Assembly (NCBI RefSeq): GCF_000722875.1
Contig: NZ_JFHR01000021.1
Coordinates: 24,162 to 88,161 of the forward strand
DNA length: 64,000 nt
Source of the DNA: Sphingobium chlorophenolicum
GTDB taxonomy: Bacteria > Pseudomonadota > Alphaproteobacteria > Sphingomonadales > Sphingomonadaceae
Direction: 5' to 3'
Shown here: positions 1-8,509 of the stretch, one piece after another
Layout: each line of letters starts with the position of its first letter
How positions within the stretch are numbered: the stretch's first letter is position 1
The notes under the pieces: model-generated
Seen by the model: the letters and a program-made list of their open reading frames with translations, nothing else
What the model was told of the DNA's origin: nothing
The model's database searches: none
Program-made: the position numbers and the translations under genes

Positions 1-408
1 CGCGGCTCCGGCGCGATCATCAGCATCGCGTCCGTCCTGGCGCTGGCTCCCGACCGCTTCGAAAGCGTCTATAGCGCCACCAAAGCCTATATCCTCAGCC
101 TGGGCATGGGACTGGCGCAGGATCTGCAGGAAACCGACGTGCGGGTGCAGGTCGTCCTGCCCGGCGCCACCCGGACCGAAATCTGGGAACGCTCCGGCCG
201 CGACGTCAACGCCTTCCCGCCGGATTGGGTCATGGAGGTCGACCATCTCGTCGACGCCGCCTTCGTCGGCTTCGACGCTGGCGAGACCGTCACCATCCCG
301 CCCCTCGCCGAAGAGGATGACTGGAACAGCATGCAGGCCGCGCGACAGGCGATGATACCAAAATTGTCACGACGGGAAGTCGCTTCGCGCTATCGCGTTA
401 CGGCCTGA
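1..408 (+). CDS. SDR family oxidoreductase, C-terminal part
   Basis: The frame is open from the first base, so the gene begins outside the window; 135 C-terminal codons are visible. They show the second half of a short-chain dehydrogenase/reductase: a Ser at visible codon 11 (SIAS), Tyr24 and Lys28 in YSATK (the catalytic pair), and the PGATRTEIW stretch that follows in this fold. The family uses NAD(P)H to oxidise or reduce alcohols and ketones in the cytoplasm; the substrate cannot be read. The cofactor-binding N-terminus is missing here, so the subfamily is not assigned. The next gene lies on the other strand. Confidence 0.85.
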   Translation, partial: RGSGAIISIASVLALAPDRFESVYSATKAYILSLGMGLAQDLQETDVRVQVVLPGATRTEIWERSGRDVNAFPPDWVMEVDHLVDAAFVGFDAGETVTIPPLAEEDDWNSMQAARQAMIPKLSRREVASRYRVTA

Positions 409-457
409 GCAGAGGGCGCGGAACTCACTCCCTCCCCCACAGAGTTCCGCCCCTCGT

Positions 458-488
458 CCCCTCCGCCGGCACAGCGCCGGCGGAGGGG
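458..488. terminator. GC-rich hairpin between convergent genes
   Basis: A 13-bp perfect inverted repeat (CCCCTCCGCCGGC at 458-470, complement at 476-488) with a 5-nt loop lies between the SDR stop and the GST stop. It could end transcription from both sides, but there is no T-run, so it may equally be a repetitive extragenic palindrome. Confidence 0.4.
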
Positions 489-496
489 CTATGGCT

Positions 497-1207
497 TCAG
501 CCTCGCGAGGCGCGCCTTTCCGGGTCGACCAGACGTTCCATGATCTGCGCGCCGCGCTGGCGGCTTTCCGGGCTGTCGCCGAATTCGGTATAGGGATAGG
601 GGATATTGCGCCCCCGCTCGACGGCGGGCCGGGCGGCAACTTCGTCATACCAGCGCCGGATATGCGGGAAATCCGCCAGATCCTGCCCCTGCCAGTCATG
701 ATATTCGATCCAGGGAAAGAAGGACACGTCGGCGATGCTGTAGTCCTCCCCCGCAAGATAGCGTTCCCTGCCTAGCTGATCGTCCACCACCTGATAGATG
801 CGGGCCGATTCCTGCACGAACCGGTCGATGGAATAACGCTCCGGCGCGGGGGCCAGCACGCGATACCAATGGGCATTACCCAGATAGGGCGCATGGGTCG
901 CCTGAAACGATGCCCATTTCAGCACCTCATAGCGGGCAGGTCCGCTGGCGGGCAGCAATTTCCCGCTCTTCTCGGCTAGATAGATGAGGATGGCCGCCGA
1001 CTCCCACAAAAGCAGCGGCTCGCCCCCCGTATCGTGATCGAGTATAGCGGGAAGCCGTCCATTGGGATTGAGCGCCAGGAAATCGGCCTTCTTATGCTCA
1101 GCGGCATAGACGTTGATCCAATGCCATTTATAGGGAAGCCCCACCTCTTCCAGCATGATGGACACTTTGCGGGGGCTGGGCGCGCCGGACGTGAAAAGTT
1201 CGATCAT
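497..1207 (-). CDS. Glutathione S-transferase family protein
   Basis: A 236-residue cytosolic GST with an N-terminal thioredoxin-like domain (residues about 1-80) and an all-helical C-terminal domain (about 90-205). The glutathione-binding part is visible as NPNGRLPAI near residue 50 and the ESAAI turn near residue 70, where the Glu-Ser pair holds the gamma-glutamyl group. The family conjugates or removes glutathione from electrophiles; in sphingomonads such genes often sit in aromatic-degradation clusters. It is the last gene of a minus-strand run after an MFS permease (15-bp gap) and an SDR, so co-transcription is likely. The substrate is unknown. Confidence 0.9.
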   Translation of the reverse strand: MIELFTSGAPSPRKVSIMLEEVGLPYKWHWINVYAAEHKKADFLALNPNGRLPAILDHDTGGEPLLLWESAAILIYLAEKSGKLLPASGPARYEVLKWASFQATHAPYLGNAHWYRVLAPAPERYSIDRFVQESARIYQVVDDQLGRERYLAGEDYSIADVSFFPWIEYHDWQGQDLADFPHIRRWYDEVAARPAVERGRNIPYPYTEFGDSPESRQRGAQIMERLVDPERRASRG

Positions 1208-1222
1208 ATGGGGTCCCCTGAA

Positions 1223-2554
1223 TCAATTATCCTGGGCGGCCATGGCGCGGCTTGCGCGGGCGCACAGGGCGAAGGCGACGGCCGCCAGCGTACCCGCCAT
1301 CGCCGCATTCAGGACGACGCCATAGGTCAACGCCGCAGGGCCGAGCCAGAATCGCGAAAATTCAACGACCGTGATCGGCCCGACGGCATATCCGAACAAG
1401 GCGGTGGCGAGGATGAAGAGCGAGGTGAGACGGGCGCGGATCGCACGCGGCCCGAAAAATTGCAGCGCCAGCGGCCCCAGCACCGCCACCGACGCCAGAC
1501 CCACCATAGCCAGGAAGAAAGCCGTCAGGACCAGCGGCAACCCGCCAAGCCCAAGCCCGCCGACCAGCGCGACGGTGGCCAATATGCTGCTGGCCATCAG
1601 GCCCACGATGGTGCCGTCGGTGCGCCCGCGCCGCGCGAAATTCTGGGCCAGCCATGGCCAGAACATGGTTGAGAGGATTCCGGCCGTCAGCCCCGCGCCA
1701 CCGACCAGATAGCCCGCATTCGCGGCGGTTTCCCCGAAATTGCGGACGATCAGCGTCGGCATCCAACTGATCGTGCCCATCGACACCATCGTGATCAGGC
1801 CCAGCCCGGCATAGAAGGGCAGATAGAATGTCCAGTGCCGCCGCAAATAGCCCATCATCTCGGCAAAGCCGGTCGCCGCCATGGGCGAACCCGTCCCGGA
1901 AGGGGCATGGCGCGGGTCGCGCACGGTCGTCAGGATCAGGACGGAGAGCAGCAATCCCGGAACGCCCAGCAGGATGAAGGTCAATTGCCATGCTGCCATT
2001 CCCGTCGTCGCCTCCAGCCTGCCGGACAGGCCAAGGGCAGCGCCGCCGATGATAAACGCCCCCGTGCTCATGATGCTGCCCATCGATCCATAGACCGCCG
2101 TGGGCACGGCCCTCTTGTCCCGTGGGAACAGGTCGCCAATCAGCGAAACCGCCGCCGGGGTCAGCACCGCCTCACCCAGCGCGACCCCGGCCCGCATGAT
2201 TAGCAGGGTCCAGAAATCGGTGGCGAAGGCCGAACCGATGGTCATGCCGCTCCAGGTCGCGACGCCCAGCACCACGATCCTGACGCGGTCGCCGCGATCG
2301 ATGCGGTCCGCGATCGGCACGCCGCTCAATGCGTAGACCACCGCGAAACCCGCACCCAGCAGCAGAGCGAGTTGCCCGTCGCTGAGCGACAGGGCGGACG
2401 CCACCGGCTGCGCCAGCAGCGCGAGCAGCAGCCTGTCGGTGAAGGACAGCGCGTAGAGGATCGTCAGCAGGATGACGATATACCAGGCCTGCCGCATATT
2501 CGCGGCGGACGGCTGCGCTTCGGCCGCGCCGGGCGATGTTGTGGCCATATGCAT
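1223..2554 (-). CDS. MFS transporter, spinster-like
   Basis: A hydrophobic protein of 443 residues with the pattern of about 12 membrane helices. The first helix carries SFTDRLLLALLAQPV followed by LSDGQLALLLG, which resembles the spinster-like branch of the major facilitator superfamily, often found with catabolic genes. It is probably an inner-membrane permease for the substrate or an intermediate of the neighbouring pathway. A TTG at 2560 would overlap the SDR stop, but the ATG at 2554 (MHMATTSPG) gives a natural 2-bp junction and is preferred. Transport direction and ligand are inferred only from context. Confidence 0.88.
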   Translation of the reverse strand: MHMATTSPGAAEAQPSAANMRQAWYIVILLTILYALSFTDRLLLALLAQPVASALSLSDGQLALLLGAGFAVVYALSGVPIADRIDRGDRVRIVVLGVATWSGMTIGSAFATDFWTLLIMRAGVALGEAVLTPAAVSLIGDLFPRDKRAVPTAVYGSMGSIMSTGAFIIGGAALGLSGRLEATTGMAAWQLTFILLGVPGLLLSVLILTTVRDPRHAPSGTGSPMAATGFAEMMGYLRRHWTFYLPFYAGLGLITMVSMGTISWMPTLIVRNFGETAANAGYLVGGAGLTAGILSTMFWPWLAQNFARRGRTDGTIVGLMASSILATVALVGGLGLGGLPLVLTAFFLAMVGLASVAVLGPLALQFFGPRAIRARLTSLFILATALFGYAVGPITVVEFSRFWLGPAALTYGVVLNAAMAGTLAAVAFALCARASRAMAAQDN

Positions 2555-2556
2555 CG

Positions 2557-3381
2557 TCAATTCTCGTACACGCCGGCTTCCAGCAGGCGCTTGGATTGCA
2601 GGTCGGCCCCGCTCCGCTGGGTGAAATAACCGGCGGTCACCGCGCCGTCGACCGGCAGCACCACCCCGTTCACATAGGGCGCCGCATCGCTCAGCAGCAT
2701 CAGCACCATGGCCGAAATATCCTCAGCCTGGCCGATGCGCCCGGCGGGGGTGCGGTCCACGATGGAATCCAGAAAATATTGGGGCAGCGCCCGCTCCGCC
2801 ATCGGCGTGCTGATGATGGACGGCGCGATGCAGTTCACGCGGACATTATGCCGCCCCCATTCCAGCGCCAGCCCCTTGACCACGCCATGCACGGCGAATT
2901 TGGACACCGAATAGGCCAGCCGCCCCGCATGCGCGCCCATCCCCGCCAGCGAACCGATGCAGACGATGCTGCCTTGCTTGCGATCGATCATGGCGCGGCC
3001 GAACAACTGGCACGCCAGGAACGTGCCCAGCACGTTGACGTCCATGATGCGGTGCCATTCCGATATGGGGAAATCCTCCGCCTTGCCGTTGCCCGCCGTT
3101 CCGGCGCAGGTGACAAGGCCGTGGACATCCCCCAGCGCGGCGAAGACGGCGTCGGCGGCTTTCGCCATCGCCACTTCGTCGGAAACGTCCGCCGCCACGC
3201 CGAAGGCCCTGACGCCCAGCGCCTTCAACTCCCCGACGAATGGCGCGATATCCTCTTCGCGCAGGTCGATGATGCCGACATGAGCGCCCCGCTCCGCCAG
3301 GCCCAGCGCCGTCGCCTTGCCGATTCCGGAAGCGCCGCCCGTGACAACCACAGTCTTTCCGCGCAAGCCATAGTCGTCCAT
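2557..3381 (-). CDS. SDR family oxidoreductase
   Basis: A classical short-chain dehydrogenase of 274 residues. The nucleotide-binding motif TGGASGIG lies at residues 14-21, the structural motif appears as CAG near residue 93, a Ser in CIGSLAG and the catalytic YSVSK follow, and the end has the NGVVLPVDG strand typical of the family. It should oxidise a hydroxyl group or reduce a ketone with NAD(P)(H). It leads the SDR-MFS-GST transcription unit, and an inverted repeat shared with other promoters of this island lies about 91-109 bp upstream. The substrate is not identifiable. Confidence 0.92.
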   Translation of the reverse strand: MDDYGLRGKTVVVTGGASGIGKATALGLAERGAHVGIIDLREEDIAPFVGELKALGVRAFGVAADVSDEVAMAKAADAVFAALGDVHGLVTCAGTAGNGKAEDFPISEWHRIMDVNVLGTFLACQLFGRAMIDRKQGSIVCIGSLAGMGAHAGRLAYSVSKFAVHGVVKGLALEWGRHNVRVNCIAPSIISTPMAERALPQYFLDSIVDRTPAGRIGQAEDISAMVLMLLSDAAPYVNGVVLPVDGAVTAGYFTQRSGADLQSKRLLEAGVYEN

Positions 3382-3471
3382 CCGCTCTTCCCTCCCTCGT
3401 CCGACCCCTTGCCGGAGGTCCGTATGCCATATCGATGCCGTGGATATTCGCCTGTCCGGCAGGATCGATCA

Positions 3472-3490
3472 TGTCCCGGCATCGGGGACA
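3472..3490. promoter_or_regulatory. Inverted repeat TGTCCC-N7-GGGACA (variant site)
   Basis: This 19-bp palindrome has 6-bp perfect arms and a 7-nt spacer and lies upstream of the SDR-MFS-GST unit. It matches the GTCCC-N8-GGGAC family seen at four other places in this island, except that the spacer is one base shorter. Its role as an operator is inferred. Confidence 0.45.
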
Positions 3491-3517
3491 GGATTCGCGG
3501 TCCAGCCGTCCGCCCGG

Positions 3518-3859
3518 TCAGGGCGGGAACGATCCCTGCGTGACTTCCAGCGTCGTCGGCCATGTTATGCTGCGCGGCCGGGGCTGGCGATGCCGCTCCA
3601 CCGCCACGGCGATATGCGCCAGCGCCATCAGCAGCTTGAACAGCGTTCGATGCGCGTCGGGCATGTCGTCCAGCCCCGTCTGCTCCAGCGCCTGCAGGAT
3701 GCGGTCGGCCATCGGCATGATCGCGTCGTAAAATGCCTGAATATCCTCGTAGGAACTTTCATAGCGGGTGATGAAGCGCGCCTGGAAATCGTCCCGCGCC
3801 CAGTGCGCGACGAACGGCTCCAGCGCCTCGAAGCCGGGGGGAAGGGCCTGCGCCATCAT
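3518..3859 (-). CDS. Small conserved-looking protein coupled to the Rieske oxygenase
   Basis: A protein of 113 residues, acidic in its first two thirds, with predicted helices (residues about 15-90) and no membrane segment, signal peptide or cysteine motif that I recognise. Its start overlaps the stop of the Rieske oxygenase gene by four bases (ATGA), so the two are very probably translated together. I do not recognise the family. By position it could be an accessory or assembly factor, or a small subunit of the oxygenase, but nothing in the sequence proves this. Confidence 0.7.
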   Translation of the reverse strand: MMAQALPPGFEALEPFVAHWARDDFQARFITRYESSYEDIQAFYDAIMPMADRILQALEQTGLDDMPDAHRTLFKLLMALAHIAVAVERHRQPRPRSITWPTTLEVTQGSFPP

Positions 3860-5082
3860 GCGGCGTCCAGCGCGGCGCGCGCGGTAGGCGCCGCGACCCA
3901 GCGGGCGATCTGCCGGGCGGCATGCATGATCAGCGCCTCGCTCTCGGAAAGCTGCATGAAGTCCGTGCCCCGCGAGTTGATGCCCTTCTGTGTCCGCTCC
4001 ACATTGCTCAGATCCTCCAGTACGACGTCCACCGCATGGGCCACGCGATGCTCGATGGCGAACCGTTCACGCGGCGTCAGCGGCTTGCCGACATAGAATC
4101 GCGCCTCGTGCCGCGTTTCGGTGGGGCCGACGGGCCAGAATTGATGGATGAAGAAGCCCAGCGGATTGGCGTCGAGATGCGTGTTCGGGAAGATATAGTT
4201 CACATCCATCGACCAGCCCCGCGCCTTTGTCGGGTTCACCGCCGGATGCTGGCCAAACGCCGCGATCTTCTCCGCCTGATCGCCGGACCGGTGCCGGGGA
4301 TCGAAGGCGAGCCTTTCTATGACCTGATCTTCACGCGGGGCATAATCAGGCCGCCCGTACATGGAATTCACCCCATGCGGACCGACGGCCCTGAACAGCA
4401 GCGGCCGCCCGAACGGATTGTCGGCGTCGGCGAAACGCGGCTTCAGGCTGACATTATGGATGGCCGGGATATGATAGGCTTCGGCAAAGGCGTCGGCTAC
4501 GATCTTCCAGTTGCACTTCAGCCGGGTGCGGATGACGATGGGCGCGTCGGCATGGATATAGTCGATCCCGCCCAGATACTCCTTCATCCCGCCAAGAAAC
4601 TCGTCCAGGCTGATCTCCGGCTCCGGCGACAGGTTCAGGAACAGCCAGCCTTCCCATATTTCCAGATGGATCGGCGACAGGCCGCATTTTGCCGTGTCGA
4701 GGCCGGGAAACGCCCCCTGATCGGGCACGCCGCGCAACGCGCCTTCGGCCGTGAAGGTCCAATTATGGTACCGGCAGACGAGCGCGGGCTGGCGGCCCTG
4801 CTCTTCCCACACCACCTGATTGCCGCGATGCGGACAGACATTGTGGAAGGCGCGCACGACGCCGTCTTTGCCCCGGATGACGATCACGGACGCTTCGCGC
4901 ACCTCGAACTGCTTGACCACGAAGCTGCCGGGTTCGGGCACTTCCTCCACTCGCCCGGCGAGCAGCCAGGCGCGGCCGAACACCCTGTCCCGCTCCGCCT
5001 CGAACCAGTCGGGGGAGCGATAGGGTTCCAGCGGGGAACGCCAGTCCTCGGTCGGATCGGCGGAATTAGGACCATCAGTCAT
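3856..5082 (-). CDS. Rieske non-haem iron ring-hydroxylating oxygenase, large subunit
   Basis: A 408-residue oxygenase alpha subunit. The Rieske [2Fe-2S] ligands are Cys83-x-His85 and Cys103-x2-His106 (NVCPHRGN and CRYHNW). The catalytic domain has the mononuclear iron ligands His204 and His209 in AEAYHIPAIH, and an acidic ligand is expected further on. Members mono- or dioxygenate aromatic rings, demethylate ethers, or hydroxylate steroid-like substrates, using electrons from a ferredoxin and reductase; neither partner gene is in the window. It stands between an NTF2-like protein (10-bp gap) and a 113-residue protein (4-bp overlap). The substrate is unknown. Confidence 0.95.
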   Translation of the reverse strand: MTDGPNSADPTEDWRSPLEPYRSPDWFEAERDRVFGRAWLLAGRVEEVPEPGSFVVKQFEVREASVIVIRGKDGVVRAFHNVCPHRGNQVVWEEQGRQPALVCRYHNWTFTAEGALRGVPDQGAFPGLDTAKCGLSPIHLEIWEGWLFLNLSPEPEISLDEFLGGMKEYLGGIDYIHADAPIVIRTRLKCNWKIVADAFAEAYHIPAIHNVSLKPRFADADNPFGRPLLFRAVGPHGVNSMYGRPDYAPREDQVIERLAFDPRHRSGDQAEKIAAFGQHPAVNPTKARGWSMDVNYIFPNTHLDANPLGFFIHQFWPVGPTETRHEARFYVGKPLTPRERFAIEHRVAHAVDVVLEDLSNVERTQKGINSRGTDFMQLSESEALIMHAARQIARWVAAPTARAALDAA

Positions 5083-5092
5083 AGGGGCGACC

Positions 5093-5455
5093 TCATGCGG
5101 CTGCGCGGCGCGGTTCGATATATTCGTCGATGCGCGTCACCTTGCCGCCTTCCACCTTGGCGACGATGCAGGCGGGGCGCGGCTCGATCCGCCTGCCGTC
5201 GGCGAAGGTCACATGGATGACATGCTGCTGGACATAGCCGTCCTCGCTGCGCACCCGGCGGATGTCGGTGTAAAGGACTTCCGACGCCGCCTCGAAAAAG
5301 CCGCGCAGGAAATCCAGCGTCTCCGCCCGGTCCTGCTCCACCCGGTCATAGCTGTGCCATACGCGGACGTCGTCGGCATAGAGGGTGCGGATGCTTTCCA
5401 GATCCCGGTCCATGATCGCCCGGCTCAGCGCGTCTGCTATTTCAAGAACGTCCAT
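5093..5455 (-). CDS. NTF2/SnoaL-like protein, possible oxygenase small subunit
   Basis: A protein of 120 residues with the cone-shaped NTF2-like fold expected from its length and pattern (MDVLEIADALSRAI, then YADDVRVWHSYD, then VTFADGRRIEPRP and KVEGGKVTRIDEY). The fold is shared by ring-hydroxylating oxygenase beta subunits, ketosteroid isomerases and SnoaL cyclases. It lies directly upstream of the Rieske alpha subunit, so a structural beta-like role or an isomerase acting on the same substrate are the two main options. The ATG at 5455 is chosen over an ATG 48 bases upstream because the protein start fits the fold and GGAGAG precedes it. Confidence 0.82.
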   Translation of the reverse strand: MDVLEIADALSRAIMDRDLESIRTLYADDVRVWHSYDRVEQDRAETLDFLRGFFEAASEVLYTDIRRVRSEDGYVQQHVIHVTFADGRRIEPRPACIVAKVEGGKVTRIDEYIEPRRAAA

Positions 5456-5526
5456 GACTTCGGCTTTCTCTCCAAATCGGCCTTCTGGCCCTGTCCTTAG
5501 CATGGCATGACGGTTCGTGCGCGTCG

Positions 5527-5544
5527 GTCCCGTGCGACAGGCAC
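5527..5544. promoter_or_regulatory. Degenerate GTCCC-N8-GGGAC site
   Basis: GTCCC at 5527-5531, an 8-nt spacer and GGCAC at 5540-5544: one mismatch to the island's shared inverted repeat, with identical spacing. It lies in the 97-bp gap before the NTF2-like gene, about 72 bp from that start, which would give the NTF2-Rieske unit its own regulated promoter. Inference only. Confidence 0.35.
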
Positions 5545-5552
5545 AAGAGCGG

Positions 5553-6176
5553 TTAAACGGCGCCGATCCCCGCTATGGCCGGGGCGATCAGCGCGCTTTC
5601 CTCCTCCCAGCGGGTAATGGCTTCGTCCTGCGCCAGCGCCGCCGCGATGTCGTCGCGCCCCTCCAGCAGGGCCTGCTTGCGGTCCGGATCGATGTCGAAC
5701 GTCCATGCGACGCCATTGGCCCGCGTCACCGTCTGCGACGGCAGGTCGATGGAGAGGGTCGCGCTCGTCAGTTCCCGGCTGTCGACGATCAGTTGATCGA
5801 CCTGCGCCCGGTCCAGAATGATCGGCAATATGCCGTTGTTGAAGCAATTATTGTAGAAGATGTCGGCAAAGCTGGGCGCGACGATGACCCTGATGCCGAA
5901 GTCCAGCAGCGCCCAAGGCGCATGTTCCCGGCTGGACCCGCAGCCGAAATTCTCCAGCGCGATCAATATGCCCGCGCCGCGCCACCCGTCCCGGTTCAGG
6001 ATGAAGCCGGGCCGCTCCGCGCCCTCCGCATCATAGCGCATGGAAGAGAAGAGTTTGCTGCCCAACCCCGCCCGGCTGATCGTCTTCAGATATTGCGCGG
6101 CGAGTATCTTGTCCGTGTCGATATTGGCTTCGGGCAGGGCGGCCGCGACGGACGTGATGCTGGTGAAGGGCGTCAT
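5553..6176 (-). CDS. leuD: LeuD-like small subunit of an isopropylmalate/alkylmalate dehydratase
   Basis: A 207-residue swivel-domain subunit of the aconitase superfamily. The motif [14 protein letters not shown] near the start and the substrate-loop sequence [16 protein letters not shown] are diagnostic of LeuD-type subunits. With LeuC it would hydrate or dehydrate a malate/maleate derivative. The leucine enzyme isomerises 2- and 3-isopropylmalate, but no other leucine gene is near, and the gene ends an operon with a CoA-transferase and an HMG-CoA-lyase-like enzyme, so a catabolic substrate such as an alkylmaleate is more likely. The gene symbol denotes the family, not a proven role in leucine synthesis. 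Confidence 0.93.
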   Translation of the reverse strand: MTPFTSITSVAAALPEANIDTDKILAAQYLKTISRAGLGSKLFSSMRYDAEGAERPGFILNRDGWRGAGILIALENFGCGSSREHAPWALLDFGIRVIVAPSFADIFYNNCFNNGILPIILDRAQVDQLIVDSRELTSATLSIDLPSQTVTRANGVAWTFDIDPDRKQALLEGRDDIAAALAQDEAITRWEEESALIAPAIAGIGAV

Positions 6177-6179
6177 GGC

Positions 6180-7586
6180 TCAGAAGGTCCGTATATCGGT
6201 GATGCAGCCCGCGATGGCGGCGGCCGCGGCCATGGCGGGCGACATGAGATGCGTCCTGCCGCCCGGTCCCTGCCGCCCCTCGAAATTGCGGTTGGAGGTG
6301 GAGGCGCATCGCTCGCCCGGCCGCAGCCGGTCCGGATTCATCCCCAGACACATGGAGCAGCCCGCCTGCCGCCATTCGAAACCCGCATCCCGGAAGACGG
6401 CATCCAGTCCTTCAGCCTCCGCCTCAGCCTTCACCATGCCCGAACCGGGCACGACGAGGGCGCGGACCCCGTCGGCCACGCGGCGTCCCCGGACCATGGC
6501 GGCGGCGGCGCGCAGATCCTCTATGCGGCTGTTCGTGCAGCTTCCGATGAAGACGACATCGATGGACAGGCCCGCCACGGGCGTTCCCGGTTCCAGTCCC
6601 ATATAATCCAGCATCCGCCGCATCTGCTGCTGCTTTTCGGGCGCGGACGCGGCTTCGGCGTCGGGAACGCGGCCATCGATGGTCGTGACGGCTTCCGGAC
6701 TGGTGCCCCATGTCACCATCGGCGCGACCTGCGCGGCGTCGATGACCACTTCCCGGTCATAGTGCGCGCCCAGATCGGATTGCAGGTCCAGCCATATCCG
6801 CTTCGCCCGTTCGAAATCCTCGCCGGAGGGAACCAGCGGCCGCCCTTCCAGATAGCGGAAGGTCGTCTCATCAGGCGCGATCAGGCCCGCTCGCGCGCCC
6901 GCCTCTATCGACATGTTGCAGACGGTCATGCGGCCCGCCATGTCGAGCGCCTCTATCGCCGCCCCGGCATATTCGATGACATGCCCGGTCGCGCCGCCCG
7001 TCCCGATCCTGCCGATGATCGCTAGGATCAAATCCTTTGCGGTCACGCCCGGCGCCAGCGCGCCCTCCACCCGGACCAGCATGTTGCGCGCCGGGCTTTG
7101 CCGCAGCGTCTGGGTCGCCAGCACATGCTCCACCTCCGACGTGCCGATGCCGAAGGCCAACGCGCCGAACGCGCCATGCGTGGAAGTGTGGCTGTCCCCG
7201 CACACGATGGTCAGGCCCGGCAGCGTTAGTCCCAGATCCGGCCCGATGACATGAACGATGCCCTGCGCCCGGCTTTGCAGGGGGACATAGGGAATGCCGA
7301 ATTCCGCGACATTCCGCTCCAGCGTCTCGACCTGAATTCGGCTTTCCTGCTCGGCAATGGGCCGGTCCCGATGCTCGGTCGGCACATTATGGTCGGCGAC
7401 GGCGATCGTCTTTTCCGGACGGCGCACTGCCCGCCCGGCGGCGCGAAGACCCTCGAACGCCTGCGGACTCGTCACCTCATTCACCAGATGGCGGTCGATA
7501 TAGAGAAGACTGTTGTCGCCGCCCGCAGAGGCTACGGCATGGGCGTCCCATATCTTCTGGAAGATGGTGCGGGGTCCGGCGTTCAT
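6180..7586 (-). CDS. leuC: LeuC-like large subunit of an isopropylmalate/alkylmalate dehydratase
   Basis: A protein of 468 residues, the usual length of bacterial LeuC. The [4Fe-4S] ligands are in [10 protein letters not shown] and [34 protein letters not shown] and the end motif [10 protein letters not shown] are also typical of this family. It forms a heterodimer with the LeuD-like protein, whose gene starts 3 bp after this stop. The start at 7586 (MNAGPRTIF) overlaps the stop of the lyase gene by four bases (ATGA). The setting points to hydration of an unsaturated dicarboxylate, as in citraconate or dimethylmaleate hydratases, rather than leucine biosynthesis; this is inference. Confidence 0.93.
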   Translation of the reverse strand: MNAGPRTIFQKIWDAHAVASAGGDNSLLYIDRHLVNEVTSPQAFEGLRAAGRAVRRPEKTIAVADHNVPTEHRDRPIAEQESRIQVETLERNVAEFGIPYVPLQSRAQGIVHVIGPDLGLTLPGLTIVCGDSHTSTHGAFGALAFGIGTSEVEHVLATQTLRQSPARNMLVRVEGALAPGVTAKDLILAIIGRIGTGGATGHVIEYAGAAIEALDMAGRMTVCNMSIEAGARAGLIAPDETTFRYLEGRPLVPSGEDFERAKRIWLDLQSDLGAHYDREVVIDAAQVAPMVTWGTSPEAVTTIDGRVPDAEAASAPEKQQQMRRMLDYMGLEPGTPVAGLSIDVVFIGSCTNSRIEDLRAAAAMVRGRRVADGVRALVVPGSGMVKAEAEAEGLDAVFRDAGFEWRQAGCSMCLGMNPDRLRPGERCASTSNRNFEGRQGPGGRTHLMSPAMAAAAAIAGCITDIRTF

Positions 7587-8509
7587 TGGCCTGCGCTCTC
7601 CCGCGCCAGACACAGAGCCGCGTCGACGGCCTGACGGACCCGCCCCCCCGGCAGGCCGCCGGGCAGCAGAGCCGCCGCACGGGCCGCCTCCAGCAGCAGG
7701 TCCAGATCGATTCCGGTGGAAACGCCCATCGCCTCGAAGGTCCAGATCACATCCTCCGTCGCCACATTGCCGGTGGCGCCGGGCGCGAAGGGACAGCCAC
7801 CCAGCCCCCCGAATGCCGCATCAATCACCGTGACACCCGCATTCCACGCTGCGAGCGCATTGGCGACCCCCAGCCCATAGGTATCATGACCATGATAGGC
7901 CCACCGGCCGGAATCGGGAAAACGCGCCTTCGCCTCTCCGAAAAGCGCGGCAACCCGGTCAGGCGTCACCCGCCCGGTGGTGTCGCACGGGCAAATCTCC
8001 GCATCGGGCTTGATCGGCACCAGATCGCCCAGCAGCGCAAGCGTCTCCTGCGGGGGCATCGCCCCGTCAAAGGGACAGTCGAAGGCCGTGGCGACGTTCA
8101 GCCGCATCTTCGTCCCGGACGGCATGGCGTCCACGATCCGCGCATATTCCTGCACGGACTCTGCGGGCGAGCGTTTCACATTGTTCCGGTTGTGCTTTTC
8201 GGATGCCGACAGCACGAAGGCCAAATGGGTCGCGCCCGCTTTCCAGGCCCGCTCGGCATGTTTGAGGTTGGGGACGAGCACCTGCGCGTCTAGTCCCGGC
8301 AAAGCCTGCGCCGCCGCCAGCACCTCCGCCGCGTCGGCAAGCTGCGGCACGGCGGCATCGCTGACGAAGGCGGTCGCCTCGATCCGCCGGGTGCCTGCGG
8401 CGTGAAGCTGATGGAGAAATTCGATCTTCCGCTGCGTCGGGATCATCTGCGCGATCGGCTGGAAACCGTCCCGCGTGCCCACTTCGACAAGGGTGAACGC
8501 GCCGCTCAT
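7583..8509 (-). CDS. HMG-CoA-lyase family enzyme (possible alkylmalyl-CoA lyase)
   Basis: A 308-residue TIM-barrel lyase of the DRE-TIM family. VGTRDGFQ near residue 10 holds the catalytic Arg-Asp pair, YHGHDTYG near residue 205 supplies metal-binding His residues, and [15 protein letters not shown] near residue 235 is the flexible loop with the catalytic Cys. HMG-CoA lyase itself splits 3-hydroxy-3-methylglutaryl-CoA into acetoacetate and acetyl-CoA. The close linkage to a type III CoA-transferase and a LeuCD pair (4-bp overlaps on both sides) suggests retro-Claisen cleavage of a related tertiary-hydroxy acyl-CoA such as citramalyl-CoA. The specificity is not decided by sequence. Confidence 0.9.
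   Translation of the reverse strand: MSGAFTLVEVGTRDGFQPIAQMIPTQRKIEFLHQLHAAGTRRIEATAFVSDAAVPQLADAAEVLAAAQALPGLDAQVLVPNLKHAERAWKAGATHLAFVLSASEKHNRNNVKRSPAESVQEYARIVDAMPSGTKMRLNVATAFDCPFDGAMPPQETLALLGDLVPIKPDAEICPCDTTGRVTPDRVAALFGEAKARFPDSGRWAYHGHDTYGLGVANALAAWNAGVTVIDAAFGGLGGCPFAPGATGNVATEDVIWTFEAMGVSTGIDLDLLLEAARAAALLPGGLPGGRVRQAVDAALCLARESAGQ

Noticed and set aside
2555..2560. TTG start for the MFS gene at 2560
   Set aside because: It would overlap the SDR stop and an ATG follows two codons later.
5517..7025. Long plus-strand open frame of 502 codons opposite leuD/leuC
   Set aside because: It is rich in Arg, Gly, Ala and His with no motif, and lies exactly over two clear enzymes; high GC leaves opposite frames open.
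5553..7586. leuCD as part of leucine biosynthesis
   Set aside because: There is no leuA or leuB nearby, and the pair is translationally tied to a CoA-transferase and a lyase; a catabolic role is more probable, though not proved.
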